A DNA stretch of 64,000 nucleotides from Xylocopilactobacillus apicola. GTDB lineage: Bacteria > Bacillota > Bacilli > Lactobacillales > Lactobacillaceae. The stretch covers positions 186,001 through 250,000 of the forward strand of contig NZ_AP026802.1 of the NCBI RefSeq assembly GCF_033095985.1, written 5' to 3'. This document shows positions 37,302-45,049 of this stretch, in pieces. The notes below the pieces were generated by a model, which was not told the origin of the DNA, did not search any database, and worked only from the letters and a program-made list of their open reading frames with translations. Positions within the stretch are counted from its first letter, which is position 1. Each line of letters begins with the position of its first letter. The position numbers were made by a program, and so were the translations under genes.

Positions 37302-38303
37302 TTAAAATTTAAGAAGACTGATTTCTTTTTCAAGTTCTTTTAATTCGTCTAAAATATCTTTCAAGTCTGGTATTTTACCAAAAAACATGTTTTTCATTAT
37401 ATTATAGTCTTCTTGAACGTTATCTAATTGTTTCTCGTTAGGTAAAAGTTTGATTTTTCCTAGTTTTGCATCTTCATATTTGGCAGAATTATCAGGGTAA
37501 AATTTAGTTTTAAAATCAATGACCTCCTGTAGCAATTCAATATCATCGAAAGCGTTGTTTTTTACCTCAGATTGTGCAAGCTTATAAACGTCATAGTAAT
37601 GTCTAGAGTATCTCTTCGGTGTAGAATTATTGATTCGATTTGCTTCCTTGTGTAAAATGGTAACTTTTTCCCAAAAGGTTCGCTTGGATTCTATTGTCGG
37701 GACGGATACAATCGATTTTTCGAATGAATCTGGAAGAAAATTCGTCACAAATGCTGAAATGTCTTTTAATGCTGTGGGAGTCATGGCAGCTAGAGGTCCA
37801 ATTTCTAACCTGATTTCTTGCAAAATACTGGAGTCTTTGAAAGCATTTGGATAAATAATTTGTACCGTTTGAGAATCATCTTTGGATATAGTTGCTGAAA
37901 AATTTTCAATATTAAATGTTTTGATAATTTTTGATAGATCGGGAACAAAAATATTTTCGATCCAATCAGATGCTTTTTTGTTAGCTTCCTTATTAAATTT
38001 AATTTGTTGGGTTTTGCTTCTTTCCTTCCAGGGTTCATTACTCTGGTATCCTAGTACTCGCCAATCTAAAATTAAATCGATATCTTCTGAAAAACGGTCT
38101 ATTTTGTGATAGGCCTTGGATAGTGAGGTTCCACCCTTAAATGCGAAAACATCTTTAAATTGAGAACTGCTAAATAAAATGTCTAACATTGAAACGATCC
38201 AGTAATCTTTTTCGATAATAGCTTCATTAATCAAAAGTTCGTTTGCAGTTAACCGATAGATATCTTTTCGATTTTTTTCACTTAATTCAAATAGTTCTAG
38301 CAT
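37302..38303 (-). CDS. AbiEii/AbiGii-type nucleotidyltransferase toxin
   Basis: Starting at ATG 38303 the protein has 333 residues. This start overlaps the antitoxin stop as TAATG, the usual coupling, so I prefer it to an upstream in-frame start. The nucleotidyltransferase core is visible: GGTSL at 57-61 and SEDIDL at 72-77, then YSRHYYDVYKL as in the AbiEii/AbiGii family. Known members are type IV toxins that modify tRNA 3' ends and block phage spread by stopping growth. The partner antitoxin is directly upstream. Confidence 0.9.
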   Translation of the reverse strand: MLELFELSEKNRKDIYRLTANELLINEAIIEKDYWIVSMLDILFSSSQFKDVFAFKGGTSLSKAYHKIDRFSEDIDLILDWRVLGYQSNEPWKERSKTQQIKFNKEANKKASDWIENIFVPDLSKIIKTFNIENFSATISKDDSQTVQIIYPNAFKDSSILQEIRLEIGPLAAMTPTALKDISAFVTNFLPDSFEKSIVSVPTIESKRTFWEKVTILHKEANRINNSTPKRYSRHYYDVYKLAQSEVKNNAFDDIELLQEVIDFKTKFYPDNSAKYEDAKLGKIKLLPNEKQLDNVQEDYNIMKNMFFGKIPDLKDILDELKELEKEISLLKF

Positions 38304-38908
38304 TAAGATACCTCGTCCAACCGATTGATGGTATTTTGGATCCAAATCCTTGAAGATACGCTATCTTTCTTTAGTTGTTTTAAATCGCTATCAGTCAATT
38401 TGTTTTTTATAATCTTTAGGTCATTTTCTTCAATATTTTGTTCCCCAATAGTTTTAAGAGCCTCAATAACTAAGGCAGATGTTGGACAAACAGCAATTTC
38501 TCTTGGTAAAACTTTTTTGAATTCAATTTTTTGGCCGTTGTTTAAAGTGATCTCTCGGTTGGGTCCAATGCTTTTGTAGGTGTATGAGTTAGGAACTTGA
38601 GTTGTTAGTCCAAGTAAATTGAGAGCAGTGTCACCAGCTGGAATACTTAACCATTTATTTTTTCGGATGTATGCTTGAGCAACTTCGTTTGGCGTTGCCG
38701 GGATGTCTCTTTTTAAAAATGAATTAAAGTTAGGTTTTTGGTAGATCCCTCTAAACACAAGGTTGAGGTCACCCGCTTTTACAAGCCGTCGAACCAACTC
38801 TTTTAATGTGTTATATGTGATATTTAACTGTGCAAAATCTGCCAAAATAAATAAAGTCCCTTTTGGGGCTCTTTTTATTTTGGCTTTTATTCTTTCAAAG
38901 TCAGTCAT
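38303..38908 (-). CDS. AbiEi-like antitoxin (DUF6088)
   Basis: A 201-residue protein with an N-terminal winged helix (GTLFILADFAQLNITYNTLKE, then LVRRLVKAGDLNLVFRGIYQ) and a C-terminal antitoxin domain (AYIRKNKWLSIPAGDTALNL). This is the DUF6088/AbiEi layout, a transcription repressor that also neutralises the AbiEii toxin in type IV systems. It is the first gene of the pair and its stop overlaps the toxin start. An extended -10 (TGG-TATAAT, plus-strand 38950-38958) lies upstream. Confidence 0.85.
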   Translation of the reverse strand: MTDFERIKAKIKRAPKGTLFILADFAQLNITYNTLKELVRRLVKAGDLNLVFRGIYQKPNFNSFLKRDIPATPNEVAQAYIRKNKWLSIPAGDTALNLLGLTTQVPNSYTYKSIGPNREITLNNGQKIEFKKVLPREIAVCPTSALVIEALKTIGEQNIEENDLKIIKNKLTDSDLKQLKKDSVSSRIWIQNTINRLDEVS

Positions 38909-38949
38909 TTGTTGCTCCGTAGTAAATATATTGATTATCTAATGACCCT

Positions 38950-38958
38950 ATTATACCA
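38950..38958 (-). promoter_or_regulatory. Extended -10 promoter of the AbiE operon
   Basis: TGG-TATAAT read on the minus strand, 42 bases before the antitoxin ATG. Next to it is a 9-base inverted repeat (38977-39008) that could be an operator. Confidence 0.5.
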
Positions 38959-38976
38959 ATGCTTTGTGAGCTTTTC

Positions 38977-39008
38977 CAGTGCCTAAACGTTATTTTTTCT
39001 AGGCACTG
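38977..39008. repeat. Inverted repeat CAGTGCCTA/TAGGCACTG
   Basis: A perfect 9-base inverted repeat with a 14-base spacer, between the AbiE promoter and the Fic remnant. There is no T run, so a terminator is unlikely. It may be an operator for AbiEi or a remnant end. Confidence 0.5.
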
Positions 39009-39025
39009 CTATAAGGATTGCTGAT

Positions 39026-39231
39026 TTATCAAAATATTATGAATCTTTAGCGGCAAATTCAGTTGTCTGGGCTGACAATGAGCAAGATTATACTCCTTTT
39101 GTCCGGTATTTCTTGGGAGTGACTTTGCGGGCTAGCGAACGATTGAGCGAGCGCTTGCGAAACTTCAAAAAGAAAATAAAATCGAAAAAATCGGTCAGGG
39201 ACGTTCAACGAGGTATCGGGTGAAGAGTTGA
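39026..39231 (+). pseudogene. Fic family gene remnant with internal deletion
   Basis: The frame from 39026 reads LSKYYESLAANSVVWADNEQ, then DYTPFVRYFLGVTLRA. This matches the region after the Fic motif of the intact gene (STYYESLDASSVGWFDNVQ and so on). Near 39134 it jumps, with a frame change, to the last 90 bases of the same gene, ending RGRSTRYR-type sequence. The N-terminus, the Fic motif and about 80 bases in the middle are gone. The first part is clearly diverged while the last part is nearly identical to the intact copy. Confidence 0.8.
39134..39221 (+). repeat. Direct repeat, copy 2 (Fic remnant)
   Basis: Second copy of the 88-base fic 3'-end repeat, same orientation, 1.95 kb from copy 1. 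The two bracket the AbiE toxin-antitoxin operon. Confidence 0.8.
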
Positions 39232-39350
39232 CGCCTTTTTTGTATAATAAAGTTGAAAATTCGAACTTTTTACTTTAAAAAAATCTAAAAAATAATGCAT
39301 TTGCTTAATTAATGTTATAATTTTGAAAACGATTAAATAAGGAGATGTCG

Positions 39351-40094
39351 ATGAAAGATTTTGAGCTGAGCGAAGAGATTAATCAAGCAATTGTGGATGG
39401 AATTCAAAAAGGTTATTTGAATTATCTAGAAGAACGAGGTGAAAAAAAGGAGAAGATGGCAGTCAGTGGGGCATACGCATGGACTAAAGGAAATCATATC
39501 GATGATCAAGTAGCCAAAGTTGCCGAAAAAAATGATATTGACTTTTATATCACAAAAGCAGGCAACTCCTGGGAATATTTGCAGTTTAACCTTAACAGCG
39601 GCACTGACAAGTATTTGCTAATTATTAAAAACTCGGTCTTTAAGAAACAGGGACCCCCGAAGAATTTCAAGAATACTAATTACTTAATGCAACTTGCTGA
39701 AATTAATCATTCTTTGTTTAAAGATGATGAAGGTTCTTTCATCAACACTCCTAAAAAAGTAAAGCTAGAACTTGGATCAGCAGAAGTTAAAGAAATTTTG
39801 GATGACATTCCTTTGAAACGGTATTCTCGTTTTTATATCATTACTTATACCATTGATAAAAATAAACTCATTCAGTCAATTAAATTGACGATTCCAAATA
39901 ACGAAAATGGCAAATTGATTTTAAAAGAGATCGCAGACTTAACCAATTATATGCAAACAAGCAAGTATGAAATAACGCTAGATAGTGTTGAGCCAATCAA
40001 AGATGAGTTGGCTTTTGATGATACAATGTTCTCAGGAGCTGAAACCGAATACGGATTTTCAGTGGCAAAAGAAAATACAGAAGAACAGCAGTAA
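39351..40094 (+). CDS. DUF5986-like protein, partner of the ImmA protein
   Basis: I start it at ATG 39351 because AAGGAG lies six bases before; an ATG two codons earlier touches the ribosome site. The 247-residue protein is soluble and highly charged, with a beta-rich core (DIDFYITKAGNSWEYLQFNL, KYLLIIKNSVFKK, RYSRFYIITYTID). It resembles proteins annotated DUF5986, whose function is not established. It forms an operon with the XRE-ImmA/IrrE gene 14 bases later. An extended -10 (TGT-TATAAT, 39313-39321) precedes it. This gene order suggests a toxin-antitoxin-like pair, which is inference. Confidence 0.65.
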   Translation: MKDFELSEEINQAIVDGIQKGYLNYLEERGEKKEKMAVSGAYAWTKGNHIDDQVAKVAEKNDIDFYITKAGNSWEYLQFNLNSGTDKYLLIIKNSVFKKQGPPKNFKNTNYLMQLAEINHSLFKDDEGSFINTPKKVKLELGSAEVKEILDDIPLKRYSRFYIITYTIDKNKLIQSIKLTIPNNENGKLILKEIADLTNYMQTSKYEITLDSVEPIKDELAFDDTMFSGAETEYGFSVAKENTEEQQ

Positions 40095-40108
40095 AAGGAT
40101 GGGTCGTT

Positions 40109-41239
40109 GTGTTTTTTGGAGAGAAGTTAAAGAGCGTTCGAGAGTTGAACGGGATCTCTAGAAAAGAATTAGCAGAATTAATAAACGTCAGCGAACAAGC
40201 TGTTTGGCAGTACGAAAATCAGCATACAGTTCCTGCGTTTATGATTATTAACAAATTAAAGAAATTGTTTTTGGTTAAGCCGCAATTTTTTTATACAAAA
40301 CCGTTCATAAAAAAAGTAAGTGATATTGAGCATATTGCTTATCGTTCCCCTGACCGGGAGGCACGGAAAAAGGCAAAAATGGAGACCACTTATCTGAATT
40401 TTGTTGATTACGTGATTTCAGATTTTGAGCAATATTTGGCGCCTTCATCAAATGCGATTGCTTTTATGAGTGAATCGGCGTATCGCAAAAGCATTCAAGA
40501 GGTTGCTCAAGAAGCCAGAAAAGAGTTGGCACTGAGTAACAACAAAGATTTGATGTACCGCCTAGAGCTGGCAGGGATTTATATCTTAGAAAAAAATATT
40601 GGTCCGAACATTGACGCTTACAGTACTTGGACTAAAGATGATCGGGCTTTTATTATTCTGGGGAATATCAAAAAATCAGCGGTTAGAAGAAATTTTGATT
40701 TAGCGCACGAACTGGGGCACTTGTTGCTTCACAAATCAATTGAAATGGATAGCCTTTCACGAGATGAATATCGGCAAATTGAGAAAGAGGCGAATGACTT
40801 TGCTTCGTACTTTTTGATGCCAGAAGATGAATTTATGCAAGACTTTCAGGCAATTTCTAAGAGATCTAATCCATATTCATACTTGGAAATGAAAACAAAA
40901 TATATGGTTTCAATCATGGCGTTAGAATACCGAGCTTACAATTTGGGATTGTTGACCTTCGAGGAAAATCGATACTTTTACTCGTATCTTAATCGGCATC
41001 ATTTACGCGCTAAAGAGCCGTTGGACGAGGATATTTCAGTGATCAAACCAGGAAAAGTCCGTGCCTTGTTGAGCTTTGTTTTTGATAATAAACTAACCAC
41101 GTTAAATAAAGTATTGGACGATTACAATGTCGATGTCGCTTTTTTGGAAAATTTATTGGATATTGATGACGACTTTTTTCATAAATTTCAAGCGGATTCT
41201 GCGGCCAATTATTTTCAGTTATTTTCGAATGTTAACTAG
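40109..41239 (+). CDS. XRE-family HTH and ImmA/IrrE metallopeptidase protein
   Basis: A 376-residue protein. An XRE helix-turn-helix at residues 3-60 (LKSVRELNGISRKELAELIN) is joined to a COG2856 ImmA/IrrE protease domain with the zinc motif HELGH at 200-204 and a downstream EANDFASYFLMP segment. Such fusions control or degrade a partner regulator or toxin. It starts with GTG 40109 behind AAAAGGATGG and follows the DUF5986-like gene by 14 bases. Known roles of COG2856 proteins include cleavage of phage and ICE repressors and antitoxin activity; which applies here is unknown. Confidence 0.88.
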   Translation: MFFGEKLKSVRELNGISRKELAELINVSEQAVWQYENQHTVPAFMIINKLKKLFLVKPQFFYTKPFIKKVSDIEHIAYRSPDREARKKAKMETTYLNFVDYVISDFEQYLAPSSNAIAFMSESAYRKSIQEVAQEARKELALSNNKDLMYRLELAGIYILEKNIGPNIDAYSTWTKDDRAFIILGNIKKSAVRRNFDLAHELGHLLLHKSIEMDSLSRDEYRQIEKEANDFASYFLMPEDEFMQDFQAISKRSNPYSYLEMKTKYMVSIMALEYRAYNLGLLTFEENRYFYSYLNRHHLRAKEPLDEDISVIKPGKVRALLSFVFDNKLTTLNKVLDDYNVDVAFLENLLDIDDDFFHKFQADSAANYFQLFSNVN

Positions 41240-41270
41240 CTTATCGTAAGTTGAAATTGAATTATTGTCC

Positions 41271-42056
41271 TTATTCATTTGGTCGCACCTCGTAGCCTGT
41301 TTCAGTTACCCAATCATCAGGATTAGAGCTTTGAGCGGGTGAAACGTGAAAAATATTAATCATTGGACCCGAAATTGAATAGCCATTATTTTCAGTCCAT
41401 AAAGCAAGCGCTGTTGTAACTTGCGGCATTTGTTCATAACTGCCGCTAAAAGTTACTGTCGGCATCATAAAATTAGGGATTGTTTTAAAGTCGGAAGAAT
41501 TTCCGATGACGTTCATTTGAACTTCAAGATCAACATCAGTTTGGCGATATTCTGGATCGTGATAAATGGTCATTGCTAGAGGAGAATCAGCTATTTTGGC
41601 ATTTTGTTTTTCAATCTTGCGCATTAACTCATTCCACAATTGAAATTCTTGATCTTCAGACGCAACAATTTTTCTAATTGAAACTACTTTTCTTGCAGGA
41701 ATCTCTTTTAATTCAACATGATATTCTGCCGTCAGCGGGTTTTGCTGCAACAAGTTCAGCATCATCTGCCTTTTTTTGACCTTTTCTCGTTCAGCTTTTA
41801 ACTCCATCTCCAGCGTTGAGTAGTAATCTTCCATTAAGTCTGGATTCTCGAGCATCTTTTTGATCTCTTTTAGCGAAAAACCAACTTGTTGAAATACCTT
41901 GATCTGATTAGCTGTTATAATCTGGCGAGCTGAGTAGTAGCGATAATTGGTTAGCGCGTCGATTGATTCAGGCGTTAAAAGCTCCAGCTTCTCATAATGA
42001 TGAAGGGCTCGAACCGTCAAATTTGTTAGCTTAGAAAAATCACCAATTTTAAACAT
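41271..42056 (-). CDS. MerR family regulator with GyrI-like effector-binding domain
   Basis: A 261-residue regulator. The MerR winged helix is at residues 1-70 (MFKIGDFSKLTNLTVRALHH, then YEKLELL), followed by a coiled-coil dimer helix (about 75-108) and a GyrI/AraC-type ligand domain (EYHVELKEIPARKVVSIRK). Members such as BmrR and Mta bind drugs or small organics. It is divergent from the ClbS-like gene, and the shared intergenic promoter has the 19-base spacer that MerR proteins activate. Confidence 0.9.
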   Translation of the reverse strand: MFKIGDFSKLTNLTVRALHHYEKLELLTPESIDALTNYRYYSARQIITANQIKVFQQVGFSLKEIKKMLENPDLMEDYYSTLEMELKAEREKVKKRQMMLNLLQQNPLTAEYHVELKEIPARKVVSIRKIVASEDQEFQLWNELMRKIEKQNAKIADSPLAMTIYHDPEYRQTDVDLEVQMNVIGNSSDFKTIPNFMMPTVTFSGSYEQMPQVTTALALWTENNGYSISGPMINIFHVSPAQSSNPDDWVTETGYEVRPNE

Positions 42057-42065
42057 TAATTCCCC

Positions 42066-42096
42066 TTTACTCTCACCTAAGGTTAGTCTATATAAT
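42066..42096 (+). promoter_or_regulatory. MerR-type promoter (19-bp spacer) of the ClbS-like gene
   Basis: TTTACT (42066-42071) and TATAAT (42091-42096) are exactly 19 bases apart, with a dyad ACCT-A-AGGT centred in the spacer (42075-42083). This is the hallmark of promoters untwisted by MerR proteins, and a merR gene diverges from it. Confidence 0.75.
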
Positions 42097-42120
42097 AATA
42101 TAAAAAAGGAGGTCTAACAA

Positions 42121-42654
42121 ATGGCGAGACCAACAACGAAAGAAGATTTAATTGCAGCCAGCACCCAAAATTTTGACAAATTAATGAAATTACTTGATCC
42201 TTTAACTGAAGAAGAAAAGAATGGCAAATTTCATTTTGATCTTGAAAAGGAAAAGGGGGCACACTGGAAAAGAGATCAGAATATCAGAGATGTCCTAATT
42301 CACTTGTATGAGTGGCAAGTTCTATTGTTAAATTGGGTAAAGAGTAATCAAAAAGGAGTTGCAAAAGATTTCTTGCCCGACGGATATAATTGGCGCAACT
42401 ATGGCGAAATGAATGTTGAATTGTGGAAGAAGCACCAAAGTACTCCTTACGATGAAGCTCTTGAGAATCTAAAAGATACCCACCAGAAAGTAATGAAGCT
42501 GATTGATGCGTTTAGCAATGAAGAACTTTTTTCTAAAGGAGCGTTTCCTTGGACTGGCAACAATACTCTTGGTGCCTACGTTGTATCAAGTACTTCCAGT
42601 CACTATGATTGGGCGTTAAAGAAAATAAGAAAGTATTTGAAAGGCTTGAATTGA
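42121..42654 (+). CDS. ClbS/DfsB family four-helix-bundle protein
   Basis: A 177-residue soluble protein with the family pattern MARPTTKEDLIAAS, NIRDVLIHLYEWQ, YNWRNYGEMN and SSHYDWALKKIRKYLK. It is an all-helical DinB-like bundle. Family members include ClbS, which protects colibactin producers by opening the toxin's cyclopropane, but most have no known substrate. It sits behind a MerR-type promoter and is probably induced by the ligand of the divergent regulator. AAAGGAGG precedes ATG 42121. Confidence 0.88.
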   Translation: MARPTTKEDLIAASTQNFDKLMKLLDPLTEEEKNGKFHFDLEKEKGAHWKRDQNIRDVLIHLYEWQVLLLNWVKSNQKGVAKDFLPDGYNWRNYGEMNVELWKKHQSTPYDEALENLKDTHQKVMKLIDAFSNEELFSKGAFPWTGNNTLGAYVVSSTSSHYDWALKKIRKYLKGLN

Positions 42655-42668
42655 TTCAGGCTTTTTTT
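42641..42668 (+). terminator. Terminator after the ClbS-like gene
   Basis: GCTTGAA (42644-42650) pairs with TTCAGGC (42655-42661), followed by T7. The stem contains the stop codon and runs into the convergent GNAT gene. Confidence 0.7.
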
Positions 42669-43168
42669 AGTTCATGGATCATTATAAATTCTTCTTCGTT
42701 TTCGTCGATGATAGTAAAACCGACTTTCTGGTACATTCTAAGAGCATAATTATCTTTTTGCACAGCTAGGCTTGTTTTTTGGTAAATGTTTTGAGCTTGC
42801 AAATATTTTAACATCGCCCGCATCAAAAGAGTTCCAATTCCTTTATTTCTATTTTCTGGTCGGACGGAGATGGCAAATTCAGGGGTATCGCCATCGACAC
42901 TGCCAAATCCGTTAATGATTCTAACCCAACAAGCTCCTACGATCTGTCCACCTTCTTCATCGACCAAGCAATAATCATCTTTGTAATTACCAAAGTCTTT
43001 GATATAAACCGCAAGATCTGGTTCTTCAATGATGCTTTTGGGAAGAAGTTCAGCTCCTTCACGCTGAAATATTGCATAGTATAGGAAATCTTTTAGTATT
43101 GAGATTTCTTCTGTTTTAAGAGGTCTTATTGTAATTTTATGGCTACCTTTTTTGTTTGAAATGGGCAA
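42656..43168 (-). CDS. GNAT family N-acetyltransferase
   Basis: A 170-residue acetyltransferase. The acetyl-CoA site is visible as ISVRPENRNKGIGTLLMRAM (the RxxGxG/A pattern), followed by the fourth-strand/helix segment NYALRMYQKVGFTIIDE. It transfers an acetyl group from acetyl-CoA to an unknown amine. It is convergent with the ClbS-like gene, with one base between the stops. Confidence 0.85.
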   Translation of the reverse strand: MPISNKKGSHKITIRPLKTEEISILKDFLYYAIFQREGAELLPKSIIEEPDLAVYIKDFGNYKDDYCLVDEEGGQIVGACWVRIINGFGSVDGDTPEFAISVRPENRNKGIGTLLMRAMLKYLQAQNIYQKTSLAVQKDNYALRMYQKVGFTIIDENEEEFIMIHELKKA

Positions 43169-43291
43169 TGATAATTACGATATTATAGCCTATTTCATAC
43201 AAAATAACCACTTGTCTTCGTCCATCGACCGATTAGCTGAAACACTTTATTTTAAATTCCAACTCCCTTAAATTAGATTTAAGGAGGTAAG

Positions 43292-43735
43292 ATGTTAGTC
43301 AAAACTGAAATAAATGAGGTCTATCAAGAGGCGTTTATCAGCGTAAATGCGCAAAAAGACAGTGTTGAACTGCATGTGCTCGCAGATGCAATTCGGGAGT
43401 TTGTCAACGAACAAAATTTAACGGGATCCGGTCGAGGTGTGCAAAAAATTATTCCGATTTATCAGATTATCAGCGTCCATACTCTCGGTAAACATGTTGT
43501 CTGTGAAACGATCAGCGGGACTTTTCAACTAAAAGAGCGGATCTATGAATTACGTAGTTTGCTATCTGAAAAGTTATTTCTACAGATTTCAAGCAGTGAA
43601 ATTGTCAACATCAGTCAAATTGCCAATTTTTCGCTGACCAAGAATGGGATTTATCAGGTTAATTTTAAAAATGGCAAATTTACCTACGCATCAAGACGTT
43701 ACATGCAAAAAATAAAAAAGGAGTACTTCTCATGA
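43292..43735 (+). CDS. LytTR domain DNA-binding protein
   Basis: A 147-residue protein consisting of a short N-terminal strand region and a LytTR DNA-binding domain (about residues 50-147: IIPIYQIISVHTLGKHVVCE, then LFLQISSSEIVNISQIANFS). It lacks a receiver domain. Its stop overlaps the start of a DUF3021 membrane gene (ATGA), the standard LytTR-DUF3021 pair, in which the membrane partner probably controls the regulator. AAGGAGG precedes ATG 43292. Confidence 0.9.
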   Translation: MLVKTEINEVYQEAFISVNAQKDSVELHVLADAIREFVNEQNLTGSGRGVQKIIPIYQIISVHTLGKHVVCETISGTFQLKERIYELRSLLSEKLFLQISSSEIVNISQIANFSLTKNGIYQVNFKNGKFTYASRRYMQKIKKEYFS

Positions 43736-44169
43736 AAAGAATAATTAAATCTTCGCTCGCCGGAGTAGCTGTCGGATTTTTAATCGCACTTTTGTTTTCT
43801 TGGGTGAATTCGGGTGGCAAATTTCTAGCATCGAAACCCCAATTTAATGCAAGATTTTCTTCAAATTTAACGGCAGTTACTGTCTCGGCAGGAATCTGGG
43901 CGTTAATGGGAGCAATATTTGGCGCTAGCTATTTAATTTTCGAGCAAGAAAAGTGGAGCATTACTCGTCAGACGGTAATCCATTTCTTAGTTACGATTGT
44001 ATTTTTCTTGCCGCTGGCAATTTTTGCCGGTTGGTTTCCTTTCACAGCAGGCGGAATTATTAGCGCAGTCGTTGAATTCGTTATTATTTATTCCTTGATC
44101 TGGTGGTGGCAAATGGAGCGTGCCAAAAAGAAAATCAAGATGTTAAACGATGCTATTTCAGCTTCTTGA
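43732..44169 (+). CDS. DUF3021 family membrane protein
   Basis: A 145-residue protein with four membrane spans (near residues 5-24, 50-70, 82-102 and 108-127) and the DUF3021 layout. It overlaps the LytTR gene by four bases. Such partners are thought to inhibit the LytTR regulator in the membrane, as in bacteriocin-related and competence-related circuits. Its last 17 bases overlap the convergent gene. Confidence 0.88.
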   Translation: MKRIIKSSLAGVAVGFLIALLFSWVNSGGKFLASKPQFNARFSSNLTAVTVSAGIWALMGAIFGASYLIFEQEKWSITRQTVIHFLVTIVFFLPLAIFAGWFPFTAGGIISAVVEFVIIYSLIWWWQMERAKKKIKMLNDAISAS

Positions 44170-44911
44170 GATTGACTTTAATTTCTCTAGAGAGCCGCAC
44201 AAGCTGGGCGATGTTCGAATAAGTAAAATAAAATGAACCGAAAGTTGTTGCAGTTAAAACTAGGACTGCAAAGGTTCCTGCAAGTGGATTTTTTGAAAAA
44301 TGACTTTTAAAATTGTTAACATCGATATTAACAATAAGTAGCACGCATGGAACGAAAATACACAATGCAAGCAACAAATAAAAAAGAGAATCGTTACGTT
44401 TTGAGCGCACCAATTTTAATTTATCTTTGTACTTAGGCGGATTTTCAATTTTGTTGAACTTGAGATAGTTGCCTTCTTGATAATCAATCGAAACCACTCC
44501 AAAGAGATCGATGAACCCTTCAAGGTTGCGAGGTTCTTCAAGGTCAAAGGCGATTATTTGTTTCAAAAGGTCAAGATTGCTGAGTTCACCTGAATATGCT
44601 TTATCTCCTGCAATATTGTCGCCAATATCATAGCGCTGTTCATAAAACATTGTTTTAAGTCCAAAAATTGTGATGTCGACCGGAAATTTACGGAGCCAGA
44701 TCAGAAAATCTTTAAATCCAGTGTCACTGAACTTGGTCAATAGGTAATCAATGTCACTGACTTCTGTTGTAGTAGATAAAGAATCTTCAGCAGATTTAAA
44801 AGTGAAATCCCCTGCCTGTAAAATCTTTTCCCAATACAACGGCAAGAAATTTTCGGCATAAGCCAAAGTCTTGCCGTTTTCTTTTAATTTAACAATAATT
44901 CCTGAATTCAT
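44153..44911 (-). CDS. Hypothetical membrane protein, 252 aa
   Basis: I do not recognise this protein. Residues 1 to about 170 are soluble and acidic (SAEDSLSTTTEVSDIDYLL, then LEEPRNLEGFIDLFGVVSID). Two hydrophobic spans follow (about 177-198 and 212-234), and a basic tail (RLSREIKVNLKKLK). The short loop between the spans and a large N-terminal domain suggest a cytoplasmic sensor-like module on a membrane hairpin. It is convergent with the DUF3021 gene, overlapping it by 17 bases. Confidence 0.65.
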   Translation of the reverse strand: MNSGIIVKLKENGKTLAYAENFLPLYWEKILQAGDFTFKSAEDSLSTTTEVSDIDYLLTKFSDTGFKDFLIWLRKFPVDITIFGLKTMFYEQRYDIGDNIAGDKAYSGELSNLDLLKQIIAFDLEEPRNLEGFIDLFGVVSIDYQEGNYLKFNKIENPPKYKDKLKLVRSKRNDSLFYLLLALCIFVPCVLLIVNIDVNNFKSHFSKNPLAGTFAVLVLTATTFGSFYFTYSNIAQLVRLSREIKVNLKKLK

Positions 44912-45049
44912 GGACGCCCTCGTAAACGTTTAACCGCTATTATAGCAAAATTAAAAAAAAATAAAATTAGCCTGAAAGACTGGAGGATTCCTTTTTTTCG
45001 TCTTATGATCTATTCAAGCTCAAAATCAAAATATTAGTAGGAGGAAAAG

